From positions 1 to 30,883 of the forward strand of contig CAIVVS010000261.1 of the NCBI GenBank assembly GCA_903909415.1: a stretch of 30,883 bases of DNA, given 5' to 3'. Positions within the stretch are counted from its first letter, which is position 1, and the number at the start of each line of letters is the position of its first letter. Both the position numbers and the translations under genes were made by a program. This DNA comes from an uncultured Pseudomonadota bacterium. Lineage in GTDB: Bacteria > Pseudomonadota > Gammaproteobacteria > Burkholderiales > SG8-39. Below, in pieces: positions 17,636-30,883 of the stretch. Below the pieces are notes generated by a model that worked only from the letters and a program-made list of their open reading frames with translations, made no database searches and was not told the origin of the DNA.

Positions 17636-17643
17636 TATAGAAT
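17636..17643 (+). promoter_or_regulatory. Candidate -10 element for the signalling operon
   Basis: TATAGAAT contains two overlapping -10-like hexamers (TATAGA and TAGAAT). The matching -35 positions are not good. A start near 17648 would give about 58 bases of leader before the GTG at 17706. It is the most promoter-like site in the 145-base gap after dcd. Confidence 0.45.
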
Positions 17644-17691
17644 CAGTGAAACGGCCCCTGCCGGCGCTCCCGCGCCGCAGCCGGGGTCCCT

Positions 17692-17699
17692 GGGAGGGG
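17692..17699 (+). promoter_or_regulatory. Shine-Dalgarno sequence fixing the GTG start at 17706
   Basis: GGGAGGGG lies six bases ahead of GTG 17706. This is far better than the context of the alternative in-frame GTG at 17646, which would add 20 Pro/Arg-rich residues ahead of the receiver domain. Confidence 0.8.
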
Positions 17700-17705
17700 C
17701 AGCGG

Positions 17706-19790
<2,085 letters not shown>

Positions 19791-19792
19791 GC

Positions 19793-24007
<4,215 letters not shown>

Positions 24008-24032
24008 ACGCCGGCATCCGGTCGCCGGCACC

Positions 24033-24072
24033 TCGGGGCTGGTACATCGGGGCTGGCACATCGACTGGCACG
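24033..24072. repeat. Short 14-base tandem repeat, about 2.8 copies
   Basis: TCGGGGCTGGTACA (24033-24046) is followed directly by TCGGGGCTGGCACA (24047-24060) and a degenerate third copy TCGACTGGCACG. It lies just downstream of the hybrid kinase stop, in the 189-base convergent gap. No coding is evident. Confidence 0.6.
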
Positions 24073-24136
24073 TTGGCGGACACCTCAGCGACGGCCTGCG
24101 CGCCGTCGCCACGCGCCACTTCCATCGGGCCGCGCC

Positions 24137-24172
24137 AACCGGGTCACGGCCACTCGTGTCGTGGCCCCGGTT
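24137..24172. terminator. Candidate bidirectional terminator hairpin
   Basis: AACCGG (24137-24142) pairs with CCGGTT (24167-24172), and GGCCAC (24148-24153) with GTGGCC (24161-24166) around a 7-base loop. A five-base bulge lies on one side. It sits between convergent genes, where it could terminate both. No long U-tract is present on either strand. Confidence 0.45.
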
Positions 24173-24196
24173 GCCGTCCGGCGTGCGGGTGCCGGC

Positions 24197-25195
24197 TTAC
24201 TCGGCGTTGACGCCCGCCTGCGGGATCAGCACGCGCCACTTGGCGACTTCCGCGCGCAGGAAGGCCTCGGTCTCGGGCATGGACAGGCGCATCATCCGGC
24301 CGCCGCCGCGCTCCAGGCGCTGCACCACGTCCGGACTGGCGAGCACCGCCGCCATCTCGGAACGCAGCCAGTCGGTGACCGGCTGCGGCGTGCGCGCCTG
24401 GACGAAGAATCCGATCCAGCTTTCCATTTCCATCTTCGCCACGCCGGTTTCCGTCACGGTGGGCGCACCGGGCATGGCCGCGCTGCGCTCCGCGCCGGAC
24501 ACCGCGAGCAGCCGCACCTGGCCGTTGTCGATGAAGCCCTTGGCCACGCCGCAGTTGTCGAAGAACAGGTCGATGCGCCCGGCCAGCATGTCCTGGTAGG
24601 CGGGCGGCGCGCCCTTGTACGGCACGTGCGAGAGGTTGGCCTGGGTCAGGTGGGCGAGTACCGCCGCAGCCACGTGCTGGCCGGTGCCGGTGCCGGCGGA
24701 GGCATAGGTCATCCTGCCGGGATTGGCGCGGGCGTGGTCTATCAGTTCCCTGAGGTTCGCCTGCGGCAGGTCCTTGCGCGCCACCAGGCAGAAGGAATAG
24801 CTCACCGCCATCGCCAGCGGACGGAAGTCGGCCAGCGGGTCATAGGGCAGGGACTTGTACAGGCCGACGTTGGCCGCCATGTTGGTCAGCCCGCCGACCA
24901 GCAGGGTGTAGCCGTCCGGCGCTGCCTTGGCTGCGGCCTCGGTGCCGACCAGCGATCCGGCGCCGGGACGGTTCTCCACGAACACCGACTGGCCTGAACG
25001 CTCGGAGAGCTTCTGCGCCACGGTGCGGCCGAGGAAGTCGAAACCGCCACCCTGGCCGATGGGCACGATGATGCGGATCGCCCGCGAGGGAAAGCCGGCG
25101 GGTTGCGGTACCTGCGCGAGCGCGGGGTGCGCGGACAGCGCGGCTGCCGAGCCCAGCAGGCAGGCAGCCGCGCGCATTGCGTTGCGGGTGATCAT
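24197..25195 (-). CDS. Bug/TctC-family periplasmic substrate-binding protein
   Basis: A 332-residue secreted solute-binding protein of the tripartite tricarboxylate transporter (Bug) family, greatly expanded in Burkholderiales. Residues 1-27 are a signal peptide ending PALA. The mature part has the typical FPSRAIRIIVPIGQGGGFD, FVENRPGAGSLVGTEAAAKA and PDGYTLLVGG blocks, then TYASAGTGTGQHVAA and HVPYKGAPPAYQDMLAGRID. The start ATG at 25195 has a strong GGAGGAG upstream (25201-25208). No TctA/TctB membrane partners are in the window, as is common for orphan Bug genes. It follows folA by 46 bases on the same strand and may be read from the thyA-folA message. The ligand (a carboxylate or similar) cannot be told. 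Confidence 0.93.
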   Translation of the reverse strand: MITRNAMRAAACLLGSAAALSAHPALAQVPQPAGFPSRAIRIIVPIGQGGGFDFLGRTVAQKLSERSGQSVFVENRPGAGSLVGTEAAAKAAPDGYTLLVGGLTNMAANVGLYKSLPYDPLADFRPLAMAVSYSFCLVARKDLPQANLRELIDHARANPGRMTYASAGTGTGQHVAAAVLAHLTQANLSHVPYKGAPPAYQDMLAGRIDLFFDNCGVAKGFIDNGQVRLLAVSGAERSAAMPGAPTVTETGVAKMEMESWIGFFVQARTPQPVTDWLRSEMAAVLASPDVVQRLERGGGRMMRLSMPETEAFLRAEVAKWRVLIPQAGVNAE

Positions 25196-25241
25196 CGTTC
25201 CTCCTCCATGCACCTGCCGGGCCGCCCGGGCGGCGGTCTGC

Positions 25242-25742
25242 TCAGCCGTTGCGTTCGTAGTCCACGAAATCGTAGCGCAGTCCCGATGCGCTGGCTCCCG
25301 GCACGCGGGCGGTTTCGCGCCACGCCGCGCGGTCGAACTCGGGGAACCAGGCATCTCCCTCGTGGCTGGCGTCGATCTCGGTCAGCGCCAGGCGCGCGGC
25401 CAGCGGCAAGGTGGCGGCGTAGACCTGCGCGCCGCCGATCACGTACAGCGGCTTGTCCTGCGGCGCGAGCGAGCGTGCCTCGTCCACCGAGCGCGCCAGC
25501 AGGCAGCCCTCCGGCAGCGTGGTGTTGCCGCGGCTGAGCACGATGCTCTGGCGGCCCGGCAGGGGCTTGCCCAGCATCGCGAAGATGGAGTCGAAGGTGA
25601 GCCGCCCCATCAGCACCGCATGGCCGAGGGTCAGCGCCTTGAATCGCTTCAAGTCCTCGGGCAGGTGCCAGGGCAGGGTGTTGTCGCGCCCGATCAGTCG
25701 GTTGCGGTCGAGCGCGGCGATCAGGATGAGGTCTGCTGGCAT
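25242..25742 (-). CDS. folA: Dihydrofolate reductase
   Basis: Reduces dihydrofolate to tetrahydrofolate with NADPH, regenerating the cofactor oxidised by ThyA; 166 residues, a normal length. Motifs seen: IAALDRNRLIGRDNTLPWHL at the N-terminus, catalytic D30 in LPEDLKRF, the NADPH-binding VLMGRLTFDSI, GRQSIVLSR, and the late YVIGGAQVYAATLP. ALTEID and the C-terminal DYERNG complete the fold. The ATG at 25742 gives MPADLILIAAL, the usual start. It follows thyA by 41 bases, the classical thyA-folA pair. No clear Shine-Dalgarno sequence is visible, so translation may depend on the upstream message. Confidence 0.96.
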   Translation of the reverse strand: MPADLILIAALDRNRLIGRDNTLPWHLPEDLKRFKALTLGHAVLMGRLTFDSIFAMLGKPLPGRQSIVLSRGNTTLPEGCLLARSVDEARSLAPQDKPLYVIGGAQVYAATLPLAARLALTEIDASHEGDAWFPEFDRAAWRETARVPGASASGLRYDFVDYERNG

Positions 25743-25756
25743 GGGGAGTCGCGACA

Positions 25757-25775
25757 CGGCCCGGACGGCGGGCCG
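25757..25775. other. GC-rich hairpin between thyA and folA
   Basis: CGGCCCG and CGGGCCG form a perfect 7-base stem with a five-base loop in the 41-base spacer. Lying immediately after the thyA stop and just before folA, it could attenuate readthrough or stabilise the thyA message; no U-tract follows. Confidence 0.4.
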
Positions 25776-25783
25776 CGTGCCGC

Positions 25784-26677
25784 TCAGACGGCGATCGGCG
25801 CCTTGATGGCGGGATGCGGATCGTAGCCTTCGAGGGTGAAGTCCTCGTAGGCGTAGGCGTCCAGCTCGCGCACCGCGGGATTGATGCGCATCACCGGCAT
25901 CGGGCGCGGATCGCGCGCCAGCTGCTCGCGCGCCTGGTCCAGGTGGTTGCTGTACAGGTGGGCGTCGCCCAGCGTGTGCACGAAGTCCCCCGGTGCAAGC
26001 CCACAGGCCTGCGCGACCATCATGGTCAGCAGCGCATAGGAGGCGATGTTGAACGGCACGCCGAGGAAGATGTCGGCGCTGCGCTGGTACATCTGGCAGG
26101 AAAGCGTCGCGGGCCTGCCCTCGGAGGCCGGCGCGACATAGAACTGGAACAGCGCGTGGCAGGGCGGCAGCTTCATTCGCCCGATGTCCGCCGGGTTCCA
26201 GGCCGTGACGATGTGCCTGCGCGAGTCCGGGTTGCGGCGGATCGACTCGACCACCTGCGCGATCTGGTCGATGCTGCGACCGTCGTTGGTCTCCCAGCGG
26301 CGCCACTGCGAGCCGTACACCGGCCCGAGTTCCCCCTGATCGTCGGCCCACTCGTCCCAGATGGTGACGCCGCGTTCCTGCAGCCAGCGCACGTTGGTGC
26401 TGCCGCGCAGGAACCAGAGCAGCTCCCAGATGATGGACTTGAGGTGCAGCTTCTTGGTGGTGAGCAGGGGGAAGCCCTGCGCCAGGTCGAAGCGCATCTG
26501 CCAGCCGAACACCGAGCGCGTGCCGGTGCCGGTGCGGTCCTGCTTCACGTGGCCCCGCTCCAGCACGTGGCGCATCAGGTCCAGGTACTGCCACTCCGGA
26601 GTCTCGATGCGCGGCGTGTCGACTCGCGGCGAATCCCGGTGCCCGGCCTGGGCGCGTGCTGGTTCGGGGGCGTTCAT
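25784..26677 (-). CDS. thyA: Thymidylate synthase
   Basis: Methylates dUMP to dTMP using methylenetetrahydrofolate. The catalytic Cys173 is in [33 protein letters not shown] is the usual N-terminal block, here read as GSTNVRWL and WDEWAD; later come [19 protein letters not shown] and [11 protein letters not shown] with dUMP-binding residues. The length of 297 exceeds the common 264 because of about 29 extra residues before [15 protein letters not shown] and a four- to five-residue insertion in the [15 protein letters not shown] loop. No in-frame ATG or GTG lies closer to the conserved start, so the ATG at 26677 stands. It lies 34 bases after the sulfurtransferase stop and 41 bases before folA. 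Confidence 0.96.
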   Translation of the reverse strand: MNAPEPARAQAGHRDSPRVDTPRIETPEWQYLDLMRHVLERGHVKQDRTGTGTRSVFGWQMRFDLAQGFPLLTTKKLHLKSIIWELLWFLRGSTNVRWLQERGVTIWDEWADDQGELGPVYGSQWRRWETNDGRSIDQIAQVVESIRRNPDSRRHIVTAWNPADIGRMKLPPCHALFQFYVAPASEGRPATLSCQMYQRSADIFLGVPFNIASYALLTMMVAQACGLAPGDFVHTLGDAHLYSNHLDQAREQLARDPRPMPVMRINPAVRELDAYAYEDFTLEGYDPHPAIKAPIAV

Positions 26678-26711
26678 GCGTGGGATCGTAGGCCGCAGCG
26701 CGGATTCGCGC

Positions 26712-27584
26712 TCAGCCCGCCGGGCCCGGTTCACCGCTGGCGAACGGCCGGGTGCGATCGGCGCACCACTCGCTCCAGGAGCCGGGGTACAGGCGGGTTC
26801 CGGCGTAGCCGGCCACTTCCATCGCGAGGATGTTGTGGCACGCCGACACGCCCGAGCCGCACTGGTGGACGAGCTCGTCCGGGCGGATGCCGGCCAGCAC
26901 CGCCTCGTACTCGGCGCGCAGCTGCGCCGCCGGCTTGAAGCGCCCGTCGGCCGCGAGGTTCTCCCGGAAGAAGCGGTTGCGCGCGTGCGGGATGCGCCCG
27001 CCCACCGGGTCCATGGTCTCGTTCTGGCCGCGGTAGCGGTCGGGCGCACGGGCGTCCAGCAGCGTCATGCCGGGCTTGCCGACACGTGCCAGGACCCAAT
27101 CGGCATCCACGGTGTGCTTGCGCGCGGAAAAGTGGAACTGTGCGGCCCTGGGCGTGGGGACATCGGCGGCCACCGGGCGCGACTCCGCCGTCCAGGCCTG
27201 CCAGCCGCCGTCCAGCACCGAGACGGCCTCGTGCCCGGCCCACAGCTTGAGCATCCACCACAGGCGCGAGGCGACCATGCCGCCCTGCGCGTCGTAGGCC
27301 ACCACGCGGGTGGACGGGCCCACGCCGATGCGGCCCATCAGCGCGGAGAAGGCCTCGGGCGCGGGCAGCGGATGGCGCCCGTTGGTGCCGGTCATCTTCG
27401 CCGAGAGGTCTTCGTCCAGGTGCAGGAACTGCGCACCGGGAATGTGGGACTTCGCGTAGTCGGCGCGGCCGGCCGCGGTGTTGGCCAGGTCATGGCGGCA
27501 GTCCACGATGACCAGGTCCGGTTGTCCGAGGATGGCGGCGAGCGCCTGCGTTGAAATCAGTGTGTTGGTTTCCATGCGGCGCAT
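26712..27584 (-). CDS. sseA: Sulfurtransferase, 3-mercaptopyruvate type (two rhodanese domains)
   Basis: Transfers sulfur from 3-mercaptopyruvate (or thiosulfate) to an acceptor through a cysteine persulfide; 290 residues with two rhodanese-fold domains. The N-terminal domain is the inactive one, with [20 protein letters not shown] and VLDGGWQAW. The C-terminal domain has the active loop CGSGVSA with C242, closer to the CGSGVT loop of mercaptopyruvate enzymes than to the CRKGVT loop of rhodaneses. [12 protein letters not shown] is the conserved domain start. The ATG at 27584 is used; the ATG at 27575 (METNT) is a strong alternative, because a TAAAAT -10-like sequence overlaps the first ATG. 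It precedes thyA by 34 bases. Confidence 0.9.
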   Translation of the reverse strand: MRRMETNTLISTQALAAILGQPDLVIVDCRHDLANTAAGRADYAKSHIPGAQFLHLDEDLSAKMTGTNGRHPLPAPEAFSALMGRIGVGPSTRVVAYDAQGGMVASRLWWMLKLWAGHEAVSVLDGGWQAWTAESRPVAADVPTPRAAQFHFSARKHTVDADWVLARVGKPGMTLLDARAPDRYRGQNETMDPVGGRIPHARNRFFRENLAADGRFKPAAQLRAEYEAVLAGIRPDELVHQCGSGVSACHNILAMEVAGYAGTRLYPGSWSEWCADRTRPFASGEPGPAG

Positions 27585-27588
27585 TTTA
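27583..27588 (-). promoter_or_regulatory. Candidate -10 element overlapping the sseA start
   Basis: On the minus strand this reads TAAAAT, five of six to consensus. Transcription from it would begin at about 27576, one base ahead of the ATG at 27575, giving a leaderless message. No good -35 is visible, so this is tentative. Confidence 0.3.
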
Positions 27589-27644
27589 ATCCGGAAGGCC
27601 GCCCGGTGACGGCCCTGTCGCGGCGGCGGCCCCGCGGCGCACGC

Positions 27645-28487
27645 TCAGGGGCGCGGCCTTCCCGCCCACGCGGCGGCCACGCCGCTGGCGACGATCACCG
27701 CCATGCCGAGCCACGCTATGGGGGCAATCCGCTCGCCGAACAGCAGCGCACCGAAGCCTGAGGCGAACAGCAGGCCGGAGTAGTTCAGCGTGGCGGCCAG
27801 CAGGGTGCCGCCGCGGCCGTAGGCCCGCGTGAGGGCGAACTGCGCCAGCAGCGCCGCCACCGCCGACCCGAACACGTACCAGGCGCTGGGCCCGGTGAAA
27901 GGGCGCAGGCCGTCGAACGGCAGCAGCGCGCCGCCGCCCACCAGGCAGGCCAGCGAGAAGTAGAACACCACGCGCCATTCGGGCTCGCCGGCCTGCGCGA
28001 GGCGCTTGACCGTGGTGTACGCCAGCGACGCGAAGAAGGCGCCGGCCAACCCGATCATCGCGATCACGAGCTGGTCCTCGCCGAGGGTCGGCTGAAGTAC
28101 CAGCACCACCCCGCCGAAGCCCGCGAGGATGGCCGCGACCTGGCCGAGGCGCGGGCGCTCGCGCAGCAGCACCACCGCGACCAGGCCGACGAACAGCGTC
28201 GAGGTGTAGTTGATGGTCACCGACAGGGCCAGGGGCAGCGCGGCCAGGGTCACGTACCAGCAGTACAGCGACAGCATGCCCACGGTGCCGCGCCACAGGT
28301 GGCCGGCGAGCGAGGGGTTGGCGAGCGCCAGGCCGCTCATGCGCGACCAGGTGAACAGCACGCCGACGCCCAGCACGCCGCGCCAGAACACCAGTTCTGC
28401 GGTGCCGTGGAGCGGGGAGGCGAGCTTCACCAGCACACCCATGATGGTGAACAGGAAAGCCGCGACGATGATCCAGAGGGCCTGCAT
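27645..28487 (-). CDS. EamA/DMT-family transporter
   Basis: A 280-residue inner-membrane protein of the drug/metabolite transporter superfamily with about ten hydrophobic helices arranged as two EamA repeats. The first repeat starts WIIVAAFLFTIMGVLVKLAS and contains FWRGVLGVGVLF and LPLALSVTINYTSTLFVGLV. The second starts near LVIAMIGLAGAFFASLAYT and ends with NYSGLLFASGFGALLFGE and AWLGMAVIVASGVAAAW. The substrate is unknown; families of this kind often export amino acids, nucleotides or metabolites. The start ATG at 28487 leads directly into the first helix. It lies 87 bases after the Rieske oxygenase and 60 bases before sseA on the same strand. Confidence 0.9.
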   Translation of the reverse strand: MQALWIIVAAFLFTIMGVLVKLASPLHGTAELVFWRGVLGVGVLFTWSRMSGLALANPSLAGHLWRGTVGMLSLYCWYVTLAALPLALSVTINYTSTLFVGLVAVVLLRERPRLGQVAAILAGFGGVVLVLQPTLGEDQLVIAMIGLAGAFFASLAYTTVKRLAQAGEPEWRVVFYFSLACLVGGGALLPFDGLRPFTGPSAWYVFGSAVAALLAQFALTRAYGRGGTLLAATLNYSGLLFASGFGALLFGERIAPIAWLGMAVIVASGVAAAWAGRPRP

Positions 28488-28574
28488 GGCAATGGCGGGG
28501 GCGCGCCCGGTTGCAGGCCGCAGGATGCGTGGTGGGGTGGCGGAACGGCCCGCGCCTTGCGGCGCCGGCCGCGG

Positions 28575-29690
28575 TCAGGCGCGCGGGGGCAGGTGCCCGG
28601 ACAGCCTCGAGCGCAGGTATTCGTGGAACTTCATCATGCCGTCTTCCATCGGCGACTGGTACGGGCCGACCTCGTCCTCGCCGCGCTCCAGCAGCGCGCG
28701 GCGGCCGCGGTCCATGCGCAGCGCGATGAGGTCGTCCTCGTGCGCGGTCTCCATGTAGGCGGCGCGCTCGGCCTCGACGAAGTCGCGCTCGAACAGCGCG
28801 ATCTCCTCGGGGTAGTAGAACTCCACCACGTTGGTGGTGTGCTGCGGCGTGCGCGGGATCAGCGTGGACACCACCAGCACGTGCGGGTACCACTCGATCA
28901 TCACGTTGGGGTAGTAGAGCATCCACACCGCGCCGTACTTCGGGTCCTCGCCGCCGCGGAAGTTGCGCACCGCCTCCTGCCAGCGCTGGTACACCGGCGT
29001 GCCGGCCTTCTTCAGCTGGTTGCGCACGCCCACGACCTGGAGCGAATACGCCTCGCCCATCTCCCAGCGCAGGTCCTCGCAGGAGACGAAGTTGCCCAGC
29101 CCCGGGTGGAACGGGCCCACGTGGTAGTCCTCGAGGTAGACCTCGATGAAGGTCTTCCAGTTCTGCTGGTACTCGTTGACCTGCACGTGGTCCAGCTTGT
29201 AGCCGGAGAAGTCGAAGTCGCGCGCCAGCGACACGCCGGCCAGGTCGCGGGCGACTTCGCGCTTGCCCGCGAACAGCAGTCCCTGCCAGTTCTGCAGCGG
29301 CACCGACGAAAGGTCCAGGCAGGGGTTGTCCGGGAAGTGCGGGGCGCCCATCAGGCGGCCGCGCATGTCGTAGGTCCAGCGGTGCAGCGGGCAGACGATG
29401 TTGCGGGCGTTGCCGCGGCCCTCGAGCATGATGGCCTGGCGGTGCCGGCAGACGTTGGACAGCAGCTCCACGCCGGATTCGTTCCGGACCAGCACGCGGC
29501 CATGGTCCATCCAGCCGAGCGTGTGGAAATCGCCCTGGTTCGGCACCATGAGTTCGTGCCCCACGTACTGCGGGCCTGTATCGAACAGGTGTTTTTTCTC
29601 CAGCTCGAACAGGCCCTGGTCGAAATACCACGACACCGGGAGTTGCGAGGAACTGGGTTTGAGCGACCGCGAGCTGGACAAATCGGACAT
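28575..29690 (-). CDS. Rieske non-haem iron oxygenase, alpha subunit
   Basis: A 371-residue cytoplasmic Rieske oxygenase of the ring-hydroxylating or choline/carnitine monooxygenase type. The [2Fe-2S] ligands are C81 and H83 (CRHR) and C100 and H103 (CPLH). The mononuclear iron site has EDYHVGPFHPG, with D188 as the probable electron bridge and H190 and H195 as iron ligands; the third carboxylate ligand is probably in the late AYMETAHEDD region. No reductase or beta subunit gene is in the window, so the substrate and partner are unknown. The gene sits next to xseB-ispA, where I recall a similar oxygenase in some betaproteobacteria, which suggests a general role rather than a catabolic island. 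An AGGAGG lies 12 bases ahead of the ATG, somewhat far. Confidence 0.9.
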   Translation of the reverse strand: MSDLSSSRSLKPSSSQLPVSWYFDQGLFELEKKHLFDTGPQYVGHELMVPNQGDFHTLGWMDHGRVLVRNESGVELLSNVCRHRQAIMLEGRGNARNIVCPLHRWTYDMRGRLMGAPHFPDNPCLDLSSVPLQNWQGLLFAGKREVARDLAGVSLARDFDFSGYKLDHVQVNEYQQNWKTFIEVYLEDYHVGPFHPGLGNFVSCEDLRWEMGEAYSLQVVGVRNQLKKAGTPVYQRWQEAVRNFRGGEDPKYGAVWMLYYPNVMIEWYPHVLVVSTLIPRTPQHTTNVVEFYYPEEIALFERDFVEAERAAYMETAHEDDLIALRMDRGRRALLERGEDEVGPYQSPMEDGMMKFHEYLRSRLSGHLPPRA

Positions 29691-29755
29691 ACCGGCGGCT
29701 AGCCTCCTGCGCTGGGGCTGAAACGGGCGCGGAGCGCCTCACGAGCGAAGCGCGG

Positions 29756-29761
29756 ATTCTA
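29756..29761 (-). promoter_or_regulatory. Candidate -10 element for the Rieske oxygenase
   Basis: Read on the minus strand this is TAGAAT, five of six to consensus, giving a leader of about 60 bases that includes the AGGAGG. The -35 positions are poor. It lies in the 208-base divergent region shared with xseB. Confidence 0.4.
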
Positions 29762-29826
29762 GCCGGAATCCCCGCCCCGGGCCATCGCCGCGAGTCGTTT
29801 CCGGCGCACGCACGCGGCCACCGCCA

Positions 29827-29856
29827 TTGACCGGCACGGCGGCGGCAAGTTATTGT
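29827..29856 (+). promoter_or_regulatory. Candidate promoter for xseB-ispA
   Basis: TTGACC (29827-29832) and TATTGT (29851-29856) are separated by 18 bases. The -35 is five of six, the -10 four of six. It is the best paired promoter in the window and gives a leader of about 35 bases before the xseB ATG. Confidence 0.55.
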
Positions 29857-29898
29857 CCGTGCTTCGGTTTTCCGGCTTTCCGGCTCCCCGCCGCGACC

Positions 29899-30177
29899 AT
29901 GTCCCCACCCGCAAAATCCCCCCGCAACACCGAGCCGGCCAACTTCGAGGCGGCGATGCAGGAGCTGGAGAAGATCGTCGCCCGCATGGAAGGCGGCGAC
30001 CTGTCCCTGGAACAGTCGCTCGAGGCCCACAGGCGCGGGCTCGAACTGGCCCAGTTCTGCCAGGGCCTGCTCGCCCAGGCGCAGCAGCAGGTCAAGGTGC
30101 TGGAGGAGAACTCGCTGCGCACCCTGTCCGGCCTGGCGGGCGCGGAGGATGCCGATGCCGGCCATGATGACGACTGA
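29899..30177 (+). CDS. xseB: Exodeoxyribonuclease VII small subunit
   Basis: The small helical subunit of exonuclease VII, which degrades single-stranded DNA with XseA; 92 residues. The family core is NFEAAMQELEKIVARMEGGD followed by LSLEQSLEAHRRGLELAQFC and a coiled-coil segment (LLAQAQQQVKVLEE). The start ATG at 29899 gives MSPPAKSPRNTEPANFEAAM; the frame stays open further upstream but that would overlap the proposed promoter. A low-complexity acidic tail ends DADAGHDDD, and its last bases overlap ispA. xseB-ispA, often followed by dxs, is a common arrangement in proteobacteria. Confidence 0.93.
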   Translation: MSPPAKSPRNTEPANFEAAMQELEKIVARMEGGDLSLEQSLEAHRRGLELAQFCQGLLAQAQQQVKVLEENSLRTLSGLAGAEDADAGHDDD

Positions 30178-30883
30178 GCGCGCGGGCGGACGGCCCGCCG
30201 CGGGCGAGGATTTCGCCGCCTGGATGGGCTCGGTGCAGGCGCGGGTCGAGGCGGCGCTGGAACTCGCGTTGCCCCAGGCCGCGGTGATCCCCGTGCGCCT
30301 GCACCAGGCGATGCGCTACGCGGTGCTGGGCGGCGGCAAGCGCGTTCGCCCGCTGCTGGTGTTCGCAGCCGGCGACCTGGCCGGCGCCGCCGCCGGGCGG
30401 CTCGATGCGGCTGCTTGCGCGGTGGAATGCATCCATGCCTATTCGCTGGTCCACGATGACATGCCGTGCATGGACGACGACGTCCTTCGCCGCGGCAAGC
30501 CCACGGTGCACGTGGAGTTCGACGAGCCCACCGCCCTTCTCGTGGGCGACGCGCTGCAGTCGCTCGCGTTCCAGCTGCTGGCCGAGGGCACGCTCGCCGA
30601 CCAGCCGCGCGCGCAGCTGGACATGCTGCGCGTGCTTGCGGTGGCCTCCGGCAGCCGCGGCATGGCGGGCGGCCAGGCAATCGACCTGGACAGCGTCGGG
30701 CAGGCGCTGACGCTGCCCGAGCTGGAGATGATGCACATCCACAAGACCGGCGCGCTGATCCGCGCCTCGGTGGGCCTGGGCGCGCGCTGCGGCGCCGGCC
30801 TGGCCGAGTCCGAACTGGCGAGCCTGGACCATTACGCCAAGTGCGTGGGCCTGGCCTTCCAGGTGGTGGACGACGTGCTCGAC
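30155..30883 (+). CDS. ispA: Farnesyl/geranyl diphosphate synthase (partial, C-terminus cut by window edge)
   Basis: A polyprenyl synthase that condenses IPP with DMAPP and GPP to form farnesyl diphosphate, used for ubiquinone, undecaprenyl phosphate and other isoprenoids. The N-terminal LGGGKRVRPLLVFAAGD binds IPP. The first aspartate-rich motif is DDMPCMDDD (residues 101-109), followed by RRGKPTVHVEFDE. GGQAIDLDSVG and the HIHKTGALIRASV lysine segment follow, and the window ends exactly within the second aspartate-rich motif (FQVVDDVLD). Several in-frame ATGs overlap the end of xseB; 30155 is chosen because GGAGG (30144-30148) lies six bases ahead. The overlap implies translational coupling. 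About 60 residues are missing. Confidence 0.95.
   Translation, partial: MPAMMTTERAGGRPAAGEDFAAWMGSVQARVEAALELALPQAAVIPVRLHQAMRYAVLGGGKRVRPLLVFAAGDLAGAAAGRLDAAACAVECIHAYSLVHDDMPCMDDDVLRRGKPTVHVEFDEPTALLVGDALQSLAFQLLAEGTLADQPRAQLDMLRVLAVASGSRGMAGGQAIDLDSVGQALTLPELEMMHIHKTGALIRASVGLGARCGAGLAESELASLDHYAKCVGLAFQVVDDVLD

Noticed and set aside
17646..17705. Upstream GTG start for the cyclase-kinase gene
   Set aside because: It would add 20 Pro/Arg-rich residues, lies next to the -10-like element, and has no Shine-Dalgarno sequence, whereas GTG 17706 has GGGAGGGG at ideal spacing.
29827..29898. A longer xseB starting at 29827
   Set aside because: It would begin on the TTG of the proposed -35 and add 24 residues absent from the family; ATG 29899 fits better.
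27586..30165. An 859-codon minus-strand open frame covering the EamA and Rieske genes in another frame
   Set aside because: The two real genes on the same strand have intact family motifs in a different frame; this frame is Arg/Ala/Pro-rich without domains.

Overview
This is a strongly GC-rich window, and nearly all of it codes. The gene order suggests a betaproteobacterium, probably Burkholderiales or a relative. Evidence for this is purM divergent from an AI-2E-type permease, hda and a HAD phosphatase, the metG / apbC / dcd block, a Bug-type (TctC) periplasmic binding protein, and xseB-ispA beside a Rieske oxygenase. The assignment is an inference from gene content; no rRNA or tRNA gene was seen to confirm it. 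No insertion sequence, CRISPR array or prophage was recognised, and no gap between genes exceeds about 240 bases.

Layout. Positions 1-3541 (minus): AI-2E permease, hda, HAD hydrolase, and a FecCD-type ABC permease that runs off the left edge. Positions 3658-10749 (plus): purM, a secreted haemagglutinin-domain protein with a novel-looking repeat, dnaE, and a WbuC-type cupin overlapping the dnaE stop. Positions 10775-15635 (minus): metG, a SulP anion transporter, a four-helix membrane protein of unknown function, and an acylphosphatase. Positions 15856-24007 (plus): apbC/mrp, dcd, then a two-gene signalling operon. Positions 24197-29690 (minus): Rieske oxygenase, EamA transporter, sulfurtransferase, thyA, folA and an orphan Bug protein. 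Positions 29899-30883 (plus): xseB and ispA, the latter cut by the right edge just after its second aspartate-rich motif.

Most genes are housekeeping: replication (dnaE, hda), nucleotide supply (purM, dcd, thyA, folA), translation (metG), Fe-S assembly (apbC) and isoprenoid synthesis (ispA). The unusual part is the operon at 17706-24007. Its first gene fuses a response-regulator receiver, a class III nucleotide cyclase and a Ser/Thr protein kinase in one soluble protein. Its second gene, two bases downstream, is a 1404-residue membrane hybrid histidine kinase (CHASE-like sensor, three PAS domains, HisKA/HATPase, a degenerate and an intact receiver, and HPt). Together they look like a phosphorelay whose output could be both a cyclic nucleotide and protein phosphorylation. 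The second unusual item is the 622-residue secreted protein at 4824-6692. It has four 32-33 residue repeats centred on a GPDED motif and no partner secretion gene nearby.

Six of the 23 starts in the window are probably GTG or TTG. Start choices were made from family alignment from memory and visible Shine-Dalgarno sequences. Promoter calls rest mostly on -10 hexamers alone and are tentative.
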